Assembly (NCBI GenBank): GCA_029785085.1
Contig: JAFMAI010000001.1
Span: 62,001 to 126,000 of the forward strand
Direction of reading: 5' to 3'
DNA: 64,000 nucleotides
DNA from: Nitrososphaerota archaeon
GTDB taxonomy: Archaea > Thermoproteota > Nitrososphaeria > Nitrososphaerales > Gagatemarchaeaceae
Position numbers and translations under genes: made by a program. Under the pieces are notes generated by a model, which was given only the letters and a program-made list of their open reading frames with translations, had not been told where the DNA came from and made no database searches. Shown here piece by piece: positions 16,621 through 25,767 of the stretch. Position 1 is the stretch's first letter. Each line of letters opens with the position of its first letter.

Positions 16621-17532
16621 TCAGGGGGCTTTGAAGAAAGCCCTGACCTTCTCCCCGACGACCTCGATGGCGTTCTCCTGTGCCTCCTCGGTCTGGCCGC
16701 CTATGTGAGGGGTGAGGATTGCGTTGGGGGCCGAGAGGATGGCCCCCGAGGGAGGCTCCTTCTCGAAGACGTCCAACGCTGCCCCGCCGAGCCTCCCCTC
16801 CCTAAGAGCCGAAGCGAGTGCGTCTTCGTCCACCACCCCGCCCCTTGACATGTTGACCAGCACAGACCTGTCCTTCATCCTGGCAATGCGTGAGGCGTCG
16901 ACCATGTGCGCAGTTTCAGGGGTCAGGGGGACGTGGAGTGTTATGTAGTCAGAGGACGAAAAGAGCTCGTCTAGGGACACCATCCTGGCGCTCAGAGGCC
17001 CCAGGACATCCGGAGGGACGGAGATGACATCGTAGGCAAGTGTTGACATACCCAAGGCCTTGCCTACCTCGGCTATTCGCCTGCCGATCCTGCCGAACCC
17101 TACCACCCCGAGGACCTTCCCTTTCATTTCCCTGCCGACCAGGCCGTTCTTCTCCCACTTACCTGACCTGGTGCCTGTGTCCGCTCGTATCAGCTTCCTG
17201 CTAAGGGCAAGCATGACCATGACCACCTGCTCCGCAACTGCCTCCACCAAGGATTCGGGGCTGTTCACGACAGCTACGCCTCTCTCCTTGGCGAAACCCA
17301 CGTCCACGTTGTCCAGGCCAGTCCCAGGGCGGGCGACGAGCTTGAGCCGGTTCGCCCTCTCCAGGACCTCACGGTCAACCTTGGTCCTGCTCCTCACGAC
17401 AAGCACCTCGTAGTTGCCAGCGACCGAGAGCAGCTCCTCTCTGCTCAGAGCTGGCCTGTAGTCCACTTCGAAGGACGGCCCCAGCGAGAGCCGCTCAATC
17501 TCGACGTGGTCGCAAACTAGCACCCTGACCAT
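16621..17532 (-). CDS. serA: D-2-hydroxyacid dehydrogenase (phosphoglycerate dehydrogenase-like)
   Basis: 303 residues with the NAD motif GFGRIGRR, the signature HVPLTPETAHMV...VLVNMSRGGVVDEDAL, catalytic Arg in SRGG region and TPHIGGQT carrying the catalytic His. Closest to 3-phosphoglycerate dehydrogenase (first step of serine synthesis) but without the C-terminal ACT or ASB domains of long SerA, so another 2-hydroxyacid is possible. Its start overlaps the end of the upstream flavoprotein by 16 bases. Confidence 0.85.
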   Translation of the reverse strand: MVRVLVCDHVEIERLSLGPSFEVDYRPALSREELLSVAGNYEVLVVRSRTKVDREVLERANRLKLVARPGTGLDNVDVGFAKERGVAVVNSPESLVEAVAEQVVMVMLALSRKLIRADTGTRSGKWEKNGLVGREMKGKVLGVVGFGRIGRRIAEVGKALGMSTLAYDVISVPPDVLGPLSARMVSLDELFSSSDYITLHVPLTPETAHMVDASRIARMKDRSVLVNMSRGGVVDEDALASALREGRLGGAALDVFEKEPPSGAILSAPNAILTPHIGGQTEEAQENAIEVVGEKVRAFFKAP

Positions 17533-18752
17533 GACGTAAGCCCCAGCCTGGCGGTGTCAGATATCGCAGATATATCGCTTGAACCCGTGCACCCGTAAGC
17601 CAAAGACTTCAGCGTAGCAGAGCCTGAGGCGGAGCAGCCAAGGCCTGCAGAGGGGGAGCCGGCAGGCTCGACAACCTCTGCACCAATCACCCTTCCAGTG
17701 TTCCTCTCATAGACTAGGCCGCACGCTGAGTCTTCGTGCCACCGCCGCCCTATCGCCCTTAGGTCCATACCCAATGACCCGCAGGTCGTCGCGTCCGGGC
17801 CCGCCCTGGACCACCTAAGCCCAAAGACCGTCAGGCACCAAGAGCGGACCGCGCTGATGCGGACGTTCGCCCCGGCGGAGTTTGCGCCCGCGGCCCTCCC
17901 GGTCAGCCTTGCCTCACCGTCCAGCGCGACTCCAGGCGGGAGGGACCCGTCTAGTTCGGCACATCCACCAGCCGCGAAGACCCCCGGTACGCTTGCCCTG
18001 AGGCACCTGTCGACCATGACCCCGCCGCTGCGACCAAGAAGCCCGGCGAGCGGGACCGTCACTGGAATCCGCCGGGGGACGAAGGCGAGGGCCCCGCATG
18101 GGACCACCTCTCCACCCGCGATCACCGCCTCCGCGCGCGCGAGGCCAACTACCCTGTGGACTCTCCCGGTAACGAGGCTGATCCCCCTCGCACGGGCCGC
18201 GTCCGAGATGACCTCCAACACCGGCGGGCTTGGCTTCGCCGGCTGCCAACACGAGACCATCAGGGAAACCTTCGTGCCTCGAACGGAGAGCCGCTCGGCG
18301 ACTTGGAGCCCTCTGGCGCCCTCGCCACAGATGAGTATCCGGTCGGCCGAGGCGCTGGCGGAGCCAAGTTCTTTGTACCGCGCGGCGGAGTCCAGAACGA
18401 AGGAGCCTGGCTTGCGGAGTCCTTGGGCCACGGGCGGCTCAAAGCGGGAGCCAGCAGCCAAGACCAGAGAGTCGGCGCGGAAGAGCGACCCGTTGGAGGC
18501 GACCGCCTCTCCTTTGCGGACTGCGATTATCTCGGTCCCGCGGACAGAGGCGCAAGCATCAACCCTGGTGACCGGGCCGGAAACAGCGCGGCCCTGGCCT
18601 TCGGGACTCGACAGGAAGTCAGGCCACGATGCCCAAGGTGGCTCTGGTTCTTCCAGCCGGTCGATGATCATGGCGTCGGCCCCTTGCATGGCGCATTCCT
18701 CGGCCGCTGCAGTGCCCGCGGTGCCGCCTCCCACTATCAGGACCCTGGACAT
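17517..18752 (-). CDS. FAD/NAD(P)-dependent oxidoreductase, class I fold without disulfide motif
   Basis: 411 residues with FAD motif GGGTAGTAAAE (residues 8-18), NAD motif CGEGARGLQVAE near 145, and ASVPGVFAAGGCAEL near 265, the layout of pyridine nucleotide-disulfide oxidoreductases, followed by a C-terminal dimerisation-like region. The CxxxxC redox motif normally seen near residue 40 is absent; the protein has an unusual Cys/Ser-rich C-terminus instead. It may be an NADH oxidase or CoA-disulfide-type relative. The gene begins about 27 bases from a palindromic TATA box and is cotranscribed with serA. Confidence 0.7.
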   Translation of the reverse strand: MSRVLIVGGGTAGTAAAEECAMQGADAMIIDRLEEPEPPWASWPDFLSSPEGQGRAVSGPVTRVDACASVRGTEIIAVRKGEAVASNGSLFRADSLVLAAGSRFEPPVAQGLRKPGSFVLDSAARYKELGSASASADRILICGEGARGLQVAERLSVRGTKVSLMVSCWQPAKPSPPVLEVISDAARARGISLVTGRVHRVVGLARAEAVIAGGEVVPCGALAFVPRRIPVTVPLAGLLGRSGGVMVDRCLRASVPGVFAAGGCAELDGSLPPGVALDGEARLTGRAAGANSAGANVRISAVRSWCLTVFGLRWSRAGPDATTCGSLGMDLRAIGRRWHEDSACGLVYERNTGRVIGAEVVEPAGSPSAGLGCSASGSATLKSLAYGCTGSSDISAISDTARLGLTSWSGC

Positions 18753-18775
18753 GGAGACGGACCGCTCACTGAGAC

Positions 18776-18783
18776 GTTATAAC
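18776..18783. promoter_or_regulatory. Palindromic TATA box shared by two divergent genes
   Basis: GTTATAAC is a perfect 8-base palindrome. Its centre is 26.5 bases before the GTG of the YchF-like gene (18806) and 27.5 bases before the ATG of the flavoprotein gene (18752), so one box is placed to serve two leaderless transcripts in opposite directions. Confidence 0.6.
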
Positions 18784-18805
18784 AGGCGGACCGGGCGGAT
18801 GGAAC

Positions 18806-20011
18806 GTGCTAGTGGGAGTCGTCGGCAAACCTAATGTCGGCAAGTCGACCTTCTTCGCGGCCGCCACCCTGAAGGATGTGCAGATAGCGGACTATCCATT
18901 CACCACGGTCAAGCCCAACATGGGCGTAGCGCACATCGTCACTCAGTGCGTCTGCAAAGAGCTTGGCGTGGTAGACACCCCCAGGAGCTCGATCTGCGTA
19001 GACGGGAAGAGGCTGGTCCCGGTGAAGGTGGTCGACGTCGCCGGGCTGGTGGAAGGGGCTTCCAAGGGGAAGGGGTTAGGAAACCAGTTCCTGGATGACC
19101 TGAGGCAGGCAGACGCGCTGGTCCAGGTAATCGACGCCTCAGGTTCTACCGACCTCGAAGGCAGGAAGGTCCCCCCTGGGAGCCATGATCCCGCAGAAGA
19201 CATCGAAATGGTCGAACGTGAGTTCGATCTGTGGATGTACGGCATCCTGAAGCGGGACTGGGAGAAGGCTACCCGGTCCCTGGAACAGACAGGGGGGAAG
19301 GTGACAGACCACCTGGCTGAGCGGCTTTCCGGCCTGTCGGTGACGCTTGCGGACGTCGAGGACGTCGTCCTCCGCTTACGCCTCCGCACAGAAAAACCGA
19401 GCAGCTGGACGGACGACCAGATCATGCAGTTCGTCATAGAGACGAGGAAGCTGACGAAGCCTTCTCTAATCGCAGCCAACAAGGCTGACCTTCCGACTTC
19501 ATCCCAGAACATCGAGAGTCTCAGACGGACTGGGAGGCAGGTCATCCCCTGCGCTTCGGAGGCGGAGCTCCTGCTCCGCCGGGCAGCCGAGCGTGGCCTT
19601 GTCACCTACTCCCCTGGAGACAAGGGGTTCACCGTCCCAGACCAAGGGAAGCTGTCTGGGGCGCAGGCTGCAGCCCTGAGGATGGTGGAAGACAAAGTGA
19701 TGAGGGTCTATGGCGGGACGGGCGTCCAAGAGGCGGTCAACGGGGCATTCTTCGGGCTCCTGAAGGCCATAGTGGTGTTCCCTGTGGAAGACGAGACGAA
19801 GCTCACCGACAAAGATGGAAGGGTGCTCCCTGACGCGTTCGTGATGAAGGGCGGGTCCACAGCCCTCGACCTTGCCCGGACAGTGCACAGCGACCTGGCC
19901 GAGGGCTTCCTCTACGCGGTCGACGCTAGGACCGGGAAGAGGCTGGCAGGAGACTACAGGCTGCAGAACAGAGATATCCTGAAGATCGTGTCAAGCGGCA
20001 AGAGGGGCTAG
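18806..20011 (+). CDS. YchF/OBG-type GTPase
   Basis: 401 residues. P-loop GKPNVGKST, G3 VDVAGLVEGASKGKG, and NKAD (G4) in AANKADLP define the OBG/YchF GTPase; residues beyond about 300 form the C-terminal TGS-like domain ending in RLQNRDILKI. The family binds ribosomes and is conserved in archaea. GTG start leaderless behind the palindromic TATA. The 3' end overlaps the end of rps3ae on the other strand by 21 bases. Confidence 0.9.
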   Translation: MLVGVVGKPNVGKSTFFAAATLKDVQIADYPFTTVKPNMGVAHIVTQCVCKELGVVDTPRSSICVDGKRLVPVKVVDVAGLVEGASKGKGLGNQFLDDLRQADALVQVIDASGSTDLEGRKVPPGSHDPAEDIEMVEREFDLWMYGILKRDWEKATRSLEQTGGKVTDHLAERLSGLSVTLADVEDVVLRLRLRTEKPSSWTDDQIMQFVIETRKLTKPSLIAANKADLPTSSQNIESLRRTGRQVIPCASEAELLLRRAAERGLVTYSPGDKGFTVPDQGKLSGAQAAALRMVEDKVMRVYGGTGVQEAVNGAFFGLLKAIVVFPVEDETKLTDKDGRVLPDAFVMKGGSTALDLARTVHSDLAEGFLYAVDARTGKRLAGDYRLQNRDILKIVSSGKRG

Positions 20012-20671
20012 CTGCTCGACCTTCCGCGGCTCCGGCCTCGCGATCAGTTTGCTCTTCCTCACCCCGACGTGTCTCAGGTGGGTGATCTTCTTGGCCTCGT
20101 TGTAGACGTCCGAGGCTACCTTCTGGAGCACCAGCTCCTGGGCGAACCCTTCGTAGTTCATGCCTGCGGCCTTCTCACCTATCACTTTGTCCATGATGAG
20201 CCTGAGGTCGCGCTTCTTCGAGGTGTTCATCTTGCCCTGAGAGAGCGCAGTGCAGTAGACCCTGACAACGTATCCGTCTTTGGTGGTATAGTCCTTGATG
20301 AAATCCGACATGGATGAGCCTCTTCGGATCAGGCTCCTGAGGAACTCCCTCGAATATTCGTGGCCCTTGAACACCGTGTAGGCGGTCTCACCCTCCACCC
20401 TATCGATCTGGAAGAAGAGTTTGAAGGCGTAGTGCTGCGGATCCTGCTTCAGTATGTCGTAGAGTGTCGTTTCTATGACTCTCCCGGCGGGCCTCTCGAC
20501 GTCCGTGAGTGGGACGCGCGCTATCGGGGCGTTCCCGAAGGAGGGGGAGGCGGTCACGGTGACCCAGGACTTGAGCTTCCATTTGTCCCTGATCTTCGCC
20601 ACTTTCTTTGGCAAACCAAGGCGCCCCTTTCGAATCTCGCTTATAATCTCAGCGTCTGCGGAGGCGGTCAA
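19991..20671 (-). CDS. rps3ae: Ribosomal protein S3Ae
   Basis: 226 residues with the S3Ae features KIRDKWKLKSWVTV, GRVIETTLYDILKQDPQHYAFK and DYTTKDGYVVRVYCTAL. Part of the small subunit, as eukaryotic S1/S3a. It is the last gene of the S15-DHH-Pcc1-SerS-S3Ae operon; its start overlaps the serS end by 23 bases. Confidence 0.93.
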   Translation of the reverse strand: MTASADAEIISEIRKGRLGLPKKVAKIRDKWKLKSWVTVTASPSFGNAPIARVPLTDVERPAGRVIETTLYDILKQDPQHYAFKLFFQIDRVEGETAYTVFKGHEYSREFLRSLIRRGSSMSDFIKDYTTKDGYVVRVYCTALSQGKMNTSKKRDLRLIMDKVIGEKAAGMNYEGFAQELVLQKVASDVYNEAKKITHLRHVGVRKSKLIARPEPRKVEQLAPLAA

Positions 20672-21929
20672 TCCCCCCCATGTATGGGACGAGGGGCGCG
20701 GGTATTGTCACTGTGCCGTCCTCCTGCTGGAAATTCTCTACAATGGCAACCAGGGCCCTGGTAGTGACGGCCGTGGAGTTCAGGGTGTGGACCAGCCTGG
20801 TCGCCTCGCTCTGCTTGTCTCGGAACCGGATTTTCAGCCGCCTGGACTGGTAGTCAGTGCAGTTGCTGCATGACACCATCTCCCTGAACTTGCCCTGGAC
20901 GGGCATCCAAGCTTCGAGGTCGTACTTCTTCGCAGCGACGGTCCCCATGTCCCCGGTACAGACGTTGACCACCCGGTAGCGGAGCCCCAGGCTCTTGAAG
21001 ACACCCTCGGCGTTCGCTATCAGCTGCTCGTGGAGGGCCCAACTTTCCTCCGGTCGGGCAAAGGCGACCTGCTCGACCTTGTAGAACTGGTGAGTCCTGA
21101 AGATCCCCTTGGTGTCCTTTCCGTGGGCGCCGGCCTCGACCCTGAAACAGGGCGAGAAGCCGCAGTACTTCAGTGGGAGCTCACTTCCTGATAGTATCTC
21201 GTCGGAGTGCATGGCTACCAGGGGGTGCTCAGATGTCGCGATCATGTACAGGTCCTCCCCCTCCACTTTGTAGATTACCGGTCCGAAGTCGCTCAGGTCT
21301 GTCACCCCACCGTAGGGCTGGCGCCTCATCATGAATGGAGGCTCCACTGGGACGAACCCCTTGGCAGAGACGGCGTCAATGGCATATCTCATGATGGCGT
21401 GTTCGAGCTTCACCGCATCCCCCTTGAGGATGAAGAAGCGGGCGCCAGAGATCTTCGCCGCCCGCTCCATGTCGACCATACCCAGGCCAGCGAGCACTTC
21501 GACGTGGTCCTTGGGTTCGAACTCGAATGTCCGCTCCGTCCCCCAGGTCCGGACGGTCACATTCTCGGCGTCGTCCTTCCCCACCGGCACGCTCTCGTGG
21601 AGTATGTTCGGGAGAGACATCAAGATGCTCTCCAGGGTCCGCTGTTGCTCGTCCTGCGCTTCCGCGAAGCCATCGAGGCGCTTCGAGAATTCAGCTACCT
21701 TCGATTGCTCGGCCTGTATGGGCTGCTTGTTCCGGGCCAGGTCGGCGATGACCCGGTTGGCCTCGTTGAGCTCGTGGCGTAGAGCTTCCGCCTGGGTCTT
21801 GGCCGTTCTCCATTCAGTGTCAGCCTTGATGGCGTCGTCCACGAGGTGCAGCTTGTCGGACATTCCCCTCTTCCTGAGATCTGCCCTGATTGTTTCGGGG
21901 TCTTCCCTCAGGAGCTTTACGTCTAACAT
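20649..21929 (-). CDS. serS: Seryl-tRNA synthetase
   Basis: 426 residues: an N-terminal coiled-coil arm (about 30-105) for tRNA binding, then the class II core with motif 2 FRVEAGAHGKDTKGIFRTHQF and motif 3 near the end (LNSTAVTTRALVAIVENFQ). This is the common bacterial/archaeal type, not the rare methanogenic SerRS. It charges tRNA-Ser. It lies between pcc1 and rps3ae in one operon. Confidence 0.95.
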   Translation of the reverse strand: MLDVKLLREDPETIRADLRKRGMSDKLHLVDDAIKADTEWRTAKTQAEALRHELNEANRVIADLARNKQPIQAEQSKVAEFSKRLDGFAEAQDEQQRTLESILMSLPNILHESVPVGKDDAENVTVRTWGTERTFEFEPKDHVEVLAGLGMVDMERAAKISGARFFILKGDAVKLEHAIMRYAIDAVSAKGFVPVEPPFMMRRQPYGGVTDLSDFGPVIYKVEGEDLYMIATSEHPLVAMHSDEILSGSELPLKYCGFSPCFRVEAGAHGKDTKGIFRTHQFYKVEQVAFARPEESWALHEQLIANAEGVFKSLGLRYRVVNVCTGDMGTVAAKKYDLEAWMPVQGKFREMVSCSNCTDYQSRRLKIRFRDKQSEATRLVHTLNSTAVTTRALVAIVENFQQEDGTVTIPAPLVPYMGGIDRLRRR

Positions 21930-21938
21930 TGTGCTGTC

Positions 21939-22193
21939 TCAACCCTGCTTCGGTTGCGATAAAAGCCATACCTCTTCGAAGAGCGTCGCGTCCCTCAGGA
22001 CGGCCAGGGCAGTCGATAGCGAGCTGGAGGCGGAGTCGGAGTCGACAGTGAACTTCAGGCCGTCCGCCTCCACCGCCGAGACCAGCTTCATCCCCCGAGG
22101 CGCGCCCTCGTTATCAGGAGCGAGGACGGACGCCAGGCTCTTCACCGTCAGGTCGTCCCTGCAACCGACCCGCAGTTCGACTTGAGTCTTCAA
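21939..22193 (-). CDS. pcc1: KEOPS subunit Pcc1
   Basis: 84 residues with the alternating strand/helix pattern of Pcc1 and the conserved DSDSASSSLSTALAVL segment of the CTAG/Pcc1 family. Pcc1 is the dimerising KEOPS subunit that supports the t6A37 tRNA modification with Kae1 and Bud32. The ATG overlaps the stop of the DHH gene by 4 bases, the arrangement often seen in archaea (S15, DHH nuclease, Pcc1, S3Ae). Confidence 0.82.
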   Translation of the reverse strand: MKTQVELRVGCRDDLTVKSLASVLAPDNEGAPRGMKLVSAVEADGLKFTVDSDSASSSLSTALAVLRDATLFEEVWLLSQPKQG

Positions 22194-23596
22194 CCGGCAA
22201 CCCTCGCCAGTACTGCCTTCGAGAATGTATCCGTCCTCGATGAAGGTATCTTGGCGCCGGCCGCCATCTCATGCCCTCCTCCGACCCCGTCCACAGCCTC
22301 TGCTGCCTCCTTCATGAGCAGACCCAGGTTCACCTCGCCGGCGAAGGCGTCCCCCACCCTGGATGAGATCTTGACCTCCGCATCCCTCCCCGTGGCCCTC
22401 CCCACGACCACCTTGTCTTTGAACTCAGGGGTGGAAGTGAGTATGGAAATCACGGGACCCAACAGCTTTTCGTCCACCAGTCCCTCTCCATTCACGAAGA
22501 CAAGGCTGCCGTGCCGCTCCATTCTCGACGGCTCCGAGGTGAGACCGCTCAGCGCCTTGTTTATCCCGCTCCTGTACTCGGACAAGGACTTCATGGCGGC
22601 CTTCAGGGCCTGGGACCTGTCTCCCAGGCAGACCGAGATGCCTGTCCCCGAAGCGCCCATCCTTCCGCAGGAGTTCAGGAGCGTTCCGAACTCCCTCGCA
22701 TCCCTCAACGGCGTGAAAGCATCCTCGAACCGCAGTGTGTACACCTCTCCGAAGATACCCGCGAGCGCGTCGCTTGCACCTTCCTGAGGGCCCACGACCC
22801 CCGCGAGGGCCTCGACGAGCCTCTTCTTCTCGTCCTGGGAGAGGGACGAGACGGTGCGCCAGGAACCGCCATCCTTCAGAGTGAGCCCGGACTGGTGCAG
22901 CAGAGCGAGGACCGCGTCCTTGCTGCCTGTCAGTCCCTTCAAGAGCGGCGTGGACGTCAGCGCCACCGCCTCGTGGACCGGCCTCGTCTCTCGCCCGGTG
23001 AACATGAGGTCTGTGGTCACAGACATCAGCCCACGCGACTGGGCGTCCCCAAGGGCGGCTCTGTTGAGACCAGTCAGCGACCTCCCGGGCCCGGCGTCCT
23101 GGCGGTCCGCTACGGCCCCCACGACTGCGAGGGGCGAGAGGTCCGCGTTGGCCTGGTCGAGGGCTGCGGCGAAGAAGTAGGCCATCGCCGAAGAGCACGC
23201 CTCCTTCCCCCCGTCGAAGCCATAAGCCCAGGCGTTGATTACGCTGCGGTTTGCCATGTCAGCCTCTGAAATCTGGTGGTGGTCGATGACGAGGAAGTCC
23301 CCCCCGAAAGCCGCCTCGAGCTCCCTGACCAAGGTTGATCCGAGGTCTGTGAAGATGTGGAACTCGTGCCCCAGTTCTTTCAGCGACAGGACAGTCTTGG
23401 CGTCGAGGTCGGGGACGGTGCGGAGGGCGACGTTGGCGCCTTTTCGCTTGAGCGCGGCGAACACGGCCGACCCGCTGCAGAGGCCGTCCGCGTCTATGTG
23501 TGTCACGACGAGGATCCTCTTCCCGTCGGTGGCCATCTTCAACAGGCTCGGAGCCAGTGCCCTGTAGCGTGCGGTGAGCCCTTCGATGTTCGTCAC
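22190..23596 (-). CDS. DHH-family phosphoesterase, RecJ/GAN-like nuclease
   Basis: 468 residues. The DHH domain shows VVTHIDADGLCSG (residues 31-42) and VIDHH (103-107); the DHHA1 domain ends with GGGHEMAAGAKI (about 440). Archaeal members include GAN, the nuclease bound to GINS in the replication complex; others act on RNA or oligonucleotides. Encoded between S15 and Pcc1. Confidence 0.85.
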   Translation of the reverse strand: MTNIEGLTARYRALAPSLLKMATDGKRILVVTHIDADGLCSGSAVFAALKRKGANVALRTVPDLDAKTVLSLKELGHEFHIFTDLGSTLVRELEAAFGGDFLVIDHHQISEADMANRSVINAWAYGFDGGKEACSSAMAYFFAAALDQANADLSPLAVVGAVADRQDAGPGRSLTGLNRAALGDAQSRGLMSVTTDLMFTGRETRPVHEAVALTSTPLLKGLTGSKDAVLALLHQSGLTLKDGGSWRTVSSLSQDEKKRLVEALAGVVGPQEGASDALAGIFGEVYTLRFEDAFTPLRDAREFGTLLNSCGRMGASGTGISVCLGDRSQALKAAMKSLSEYRSGINKALSGLTSEPSRMERHGSLVFVNGEGLVDEKLLGPVISILTSTPEFKDKVVVGRATGRDAEVKISSRVGDAFAGEVNLGLLMKEAAEAVDGVGGGHEMAAGAKIPSSRTDTFSKAVLARVAG

Positions 23597-23611
23597 GGGC
23601 CCGCCCCCGGC

Positions 23612-24061
23612 CTAGGCCAGCTGTGCGACGACGGCGGTGTACTTGAAGTCCTTCGAGATGATGCCTTTGTCTTTGTAGTATTTCGAGAGTCGGTAGATTT
23701 TGGCCTCGATGAGCTCGAGAGAATGCACGTTCTTCCTGTCGCTGCTGTGCGTGTTGAGATGGTCCTGAACCCGCTGGGCCCTTTCAATCAAATCCTGCAG
23801 GTCCTGGGGTATCTTTGGAGCGACCTTGCCCTCTGCCAGGACCTTTCCCAGCGACTTCCCTGCCAGGGGCTTGAAAAGCGGAACCCCATAGTCGTCTCTG
23901 AGCGCCTGCCCTATCTTGCTCGGGGTGAGCCCTTCCTTGGCGAGCTTTAGGATTGCGTTCTTGGCCTCGTCAGGGGTGGTGGTCACCCAGCTCGGGCTGC
24001 TCTTGCTGGGTGGTCTAGTCTGGTGAGACTTCCCGTGCCTGTGAGAGTGGATTCGGGCCAT
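23612..24061 (-). CDS. rps15: Ribosomal protein S15
   Basis: 149 residues, the archaeal/eukaryotic long form (S13e type): N-terminal MARIHSHRHGKSHQTRP, the KLAKEGLTPSKIGQALRD helix and the S15 core DHLNTHSSDRKNVHSLE. First gene of the five-gene operon. A TATA-like GTTTATCA lies about 40 bases upstream (24097-24106), leaving a short leader. Confidence 0.95.
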   Translation of the reverse strand: MARIHSHRHGKSHQTRPPSKSSPSWVTTTPDEAKNAILKLAKEGLTPSKIGQALRDDYGVPLFKPLAGKSLGKVLAEGKVAPKIPQDLQDLIERAQRVQDHLNTHSSDRKNVHSLELIEAKIYRLSKYYKDKGIISKDFKYTAVVAQLA

Positions 24062-24125
24062 GCTTCAGAAGTTCAGCCGAGTCCTCCGGGTTGAACTGAT
24101 AAACGTTGCCCGCCAGGTCCTCATC

Positions 24126-24797
24126 TCAAGTGACCCGGGCGTACCTCCCCCTCCGCTCGATGTTCCGGAGCTGGCTTCGGACCCTTCTGGACTTCGGAGT
24201 CCCAGCCACGGCCTCGTAACCCCTGAAGAGCGCGTCCAGGGCGGCCTTGGCTATGCCTGGATGGGCACCCACGAGCGTCTCCTTGATCAGACGGAGGTCG
24301 ACGGCGTGGTCCTCCAGCCTGCTGGTGCGGTGGGCCAAACCGAAGTCCAAGAAGACGAGGGTGCCCTCCCTGGACACGAGGTTAGCCGTGGTGAGGTCCC
24401 CGTGCATCATCCCCGCCGCATGCAGGCGGGCGACTCCTTCCCCGAACTTGAAGAACGGCTCCTCTGCGTCATTCGCCGTCATTTGACCCGCCAGGTCTCT
24501 GAGCATCTTGCCGCCGACGTACTCCATGACGATGGTAGACGTCTGGAGGTCGAGGTGATAGAGGAAGGGAGTCGCGACCCCGGCCCGCTTCGCATGGCGG
24601 ATCATCTCAGCTTCATGTGCCGTCCTTTGGCGCCGGATCTCCCGGTCGATGGCGGCCAGCCTGTAGGTCAGCGGCTTTCTGACCTTAAACACGGCGGGGA
24701 GTCCCTGCCAGTCCCCCAGCACCACGTCTGCCTCGGCGCCCCTGTACAGGAGGCGGCCGGGGACTGTCTCATCCACGCCAGGGGATGTCAACGACAT
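24126..24797 (-). CDS. bud32: KEOPS kinase/ATPase Bud32
   Basis: 223 residues from the ATG at 24797. Small RIO-like kinase: Lys38 in FKVRK, Glu in the AHEAEM helix, HGDLTTANL (132-140) and DFGLA (151-155); the C-terminal SRRVRSQLRNIERRGRYAR tail is typical of Bud32. It acts as an ATPase within KEOPS for t6A synthesis. It starts 29 bases inside kae1; many archaea fuse the two genes, here they overlap but remain separate. A longer in-frame ATG at 24899 adds 34 non-conserved residues. Confidence 0.92.
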   Translation of the reverse strand: MSLTSPGVDETVPGRLLYRGAEADVVLGDWQGLPAVFKVRKPLTYRLAAIDREIRRQRTAHEAEMIRHAKRAGVATPFLYHLDLQTSTIVMEYVGGKMLRDLAGQMTANDAEEPFFKFGEGVARLHAAGMMHGDLTTANLVSREGTLVFLDFGLAHRTSRLEDHAVDLRLIKETLVGAHPGIAKAALDALFRGYEAVAGTPKSRRVRSQLRNIERRGRYARVT

Positions 24798-25761
24798 CGA
24801 GCCTCCATGACTGCTTGACTGTCGACTCGGCCACCGGGACTTCGATTCCACTCTCGTAGGCCAGGACGCCGGTCCATGCAATCTGCGCGCCGCAGTCACC
24901 GCTGTATTCGAGGGGGACCGCCAGGACCCTGGCCGAGTGCCTCTCAGCCATGGCCGACATCATCTGCGACAGGCGCTTGTTCGCCGCTACGCCCCCTACT
25001 ATCATGACCTCTTTCTTCCCTGTGAACGCCAGCGCCCTCTCAGTCACCTCGGTCACCATCGAAAACGAAGTCTCCTGCAGGGAGTAGGAGACATCCTCGA
25101 ATGAGGCTCCACGGTCCAGAAGGGATTTTGACGCAGTCAGGAGCCCTGAGAAGGACACGTCGTTCCCCTTCACCGAGTACGGGAGCCTGAGATAGTGGTC
25201 GGACCTCGACGCAGACTCCTCGATGGCACGCCCGCAGGGAGACGCCATGCCGTGGTGCCGTCCGAACTGGTCCAGCAACTGTCCGAGAGTGAGGTCCAAC
25301 GACTCTCCCAGAATCCTCCACCTCAGCCCCGAGTAGGCGATGATCATGGTGTGCCCCCCGGAGACGAGGAGGACCACCGGATCCTCGGCGCCGGTCAGAA
25401 GGCACCCAAGCTCGATGTGCCCGACGGCGTGGTTGACTGGGACGAGAGGGACGCCCAGAGAAGCAGCCAACGTCCTGGCAGCGACGGCGCCGACGCGTAA
25501 GCAAGGGCCGAGCCCGGGGCCCATGGCATAAGCGACCGCGGAGAGGTCACCCGGCTCTGTCCCTGAGGATCGGAGCGCTTCCGTCAGGACCGAAGGTGCG
25601 GCAGCGAGGTGGTTCTGGGAAGCCTCGAAGGGGTGGATTCCACCCCCAGGGGGGGCCTTGTAGACGGACTTCGAGTTGGAGAGGATCTCGCCGTCGGAGG
25701 AGACCACTGACACTGAGAATGTATGGGCGGTGCTCTCCACGCCGATGACTAGGCATTTCAT
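24769..25761 (-). CDS. kae1: tRNA threonylcarbamoyladenosine synthase Kae1
   Basis: 330 residues, the catalytic KEOPS subunit of the TsaD/Kae1 family. Metal ligands His111 and His115 are in NHAVGHIE; GVESTAHTF, AYAMGPGLGPCLRVG, VLLVSGGHT and VGGVAANKRL are family motifs. It transfers the threonylcarbamoyl group to A37 of ANN-decoding tRNAs. Preceded by a conserved hypothetical (6-base gap) and followed by overlapping bud32. Confidence 0.95.
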   Translation of the reverse strand: MKCLVIGVESTAHTFSVSVVSSDGEILSNSKSVYKAPPGGGIHPFEASQNHLAAAPSVLTEALRSSGTEPGDLSAVAYAMGPGLGPCLRVGAVAARTLAASLGVPLVPVNHAVGHIELGCLLTGAEDPVVLLVSGGHTMIIAYSGLRWRILGESLDLTLGQLLDQFGRHHGMASPCGRAIEESASRSDHYLRLPYSVKGNDVSFSGLLTASKSLLDRGASFEDVSYSLQETSFSMVTEVTERALAFTGKKEVMIVGGVAANKRLSQMMSAMAERHSARVLAVPLEYSGDCGAQIAWTGVLAYESGIEVPVAESTVKQSWRLDVVDIPWRG

Positions 25762-25767
25762 CTCTGG

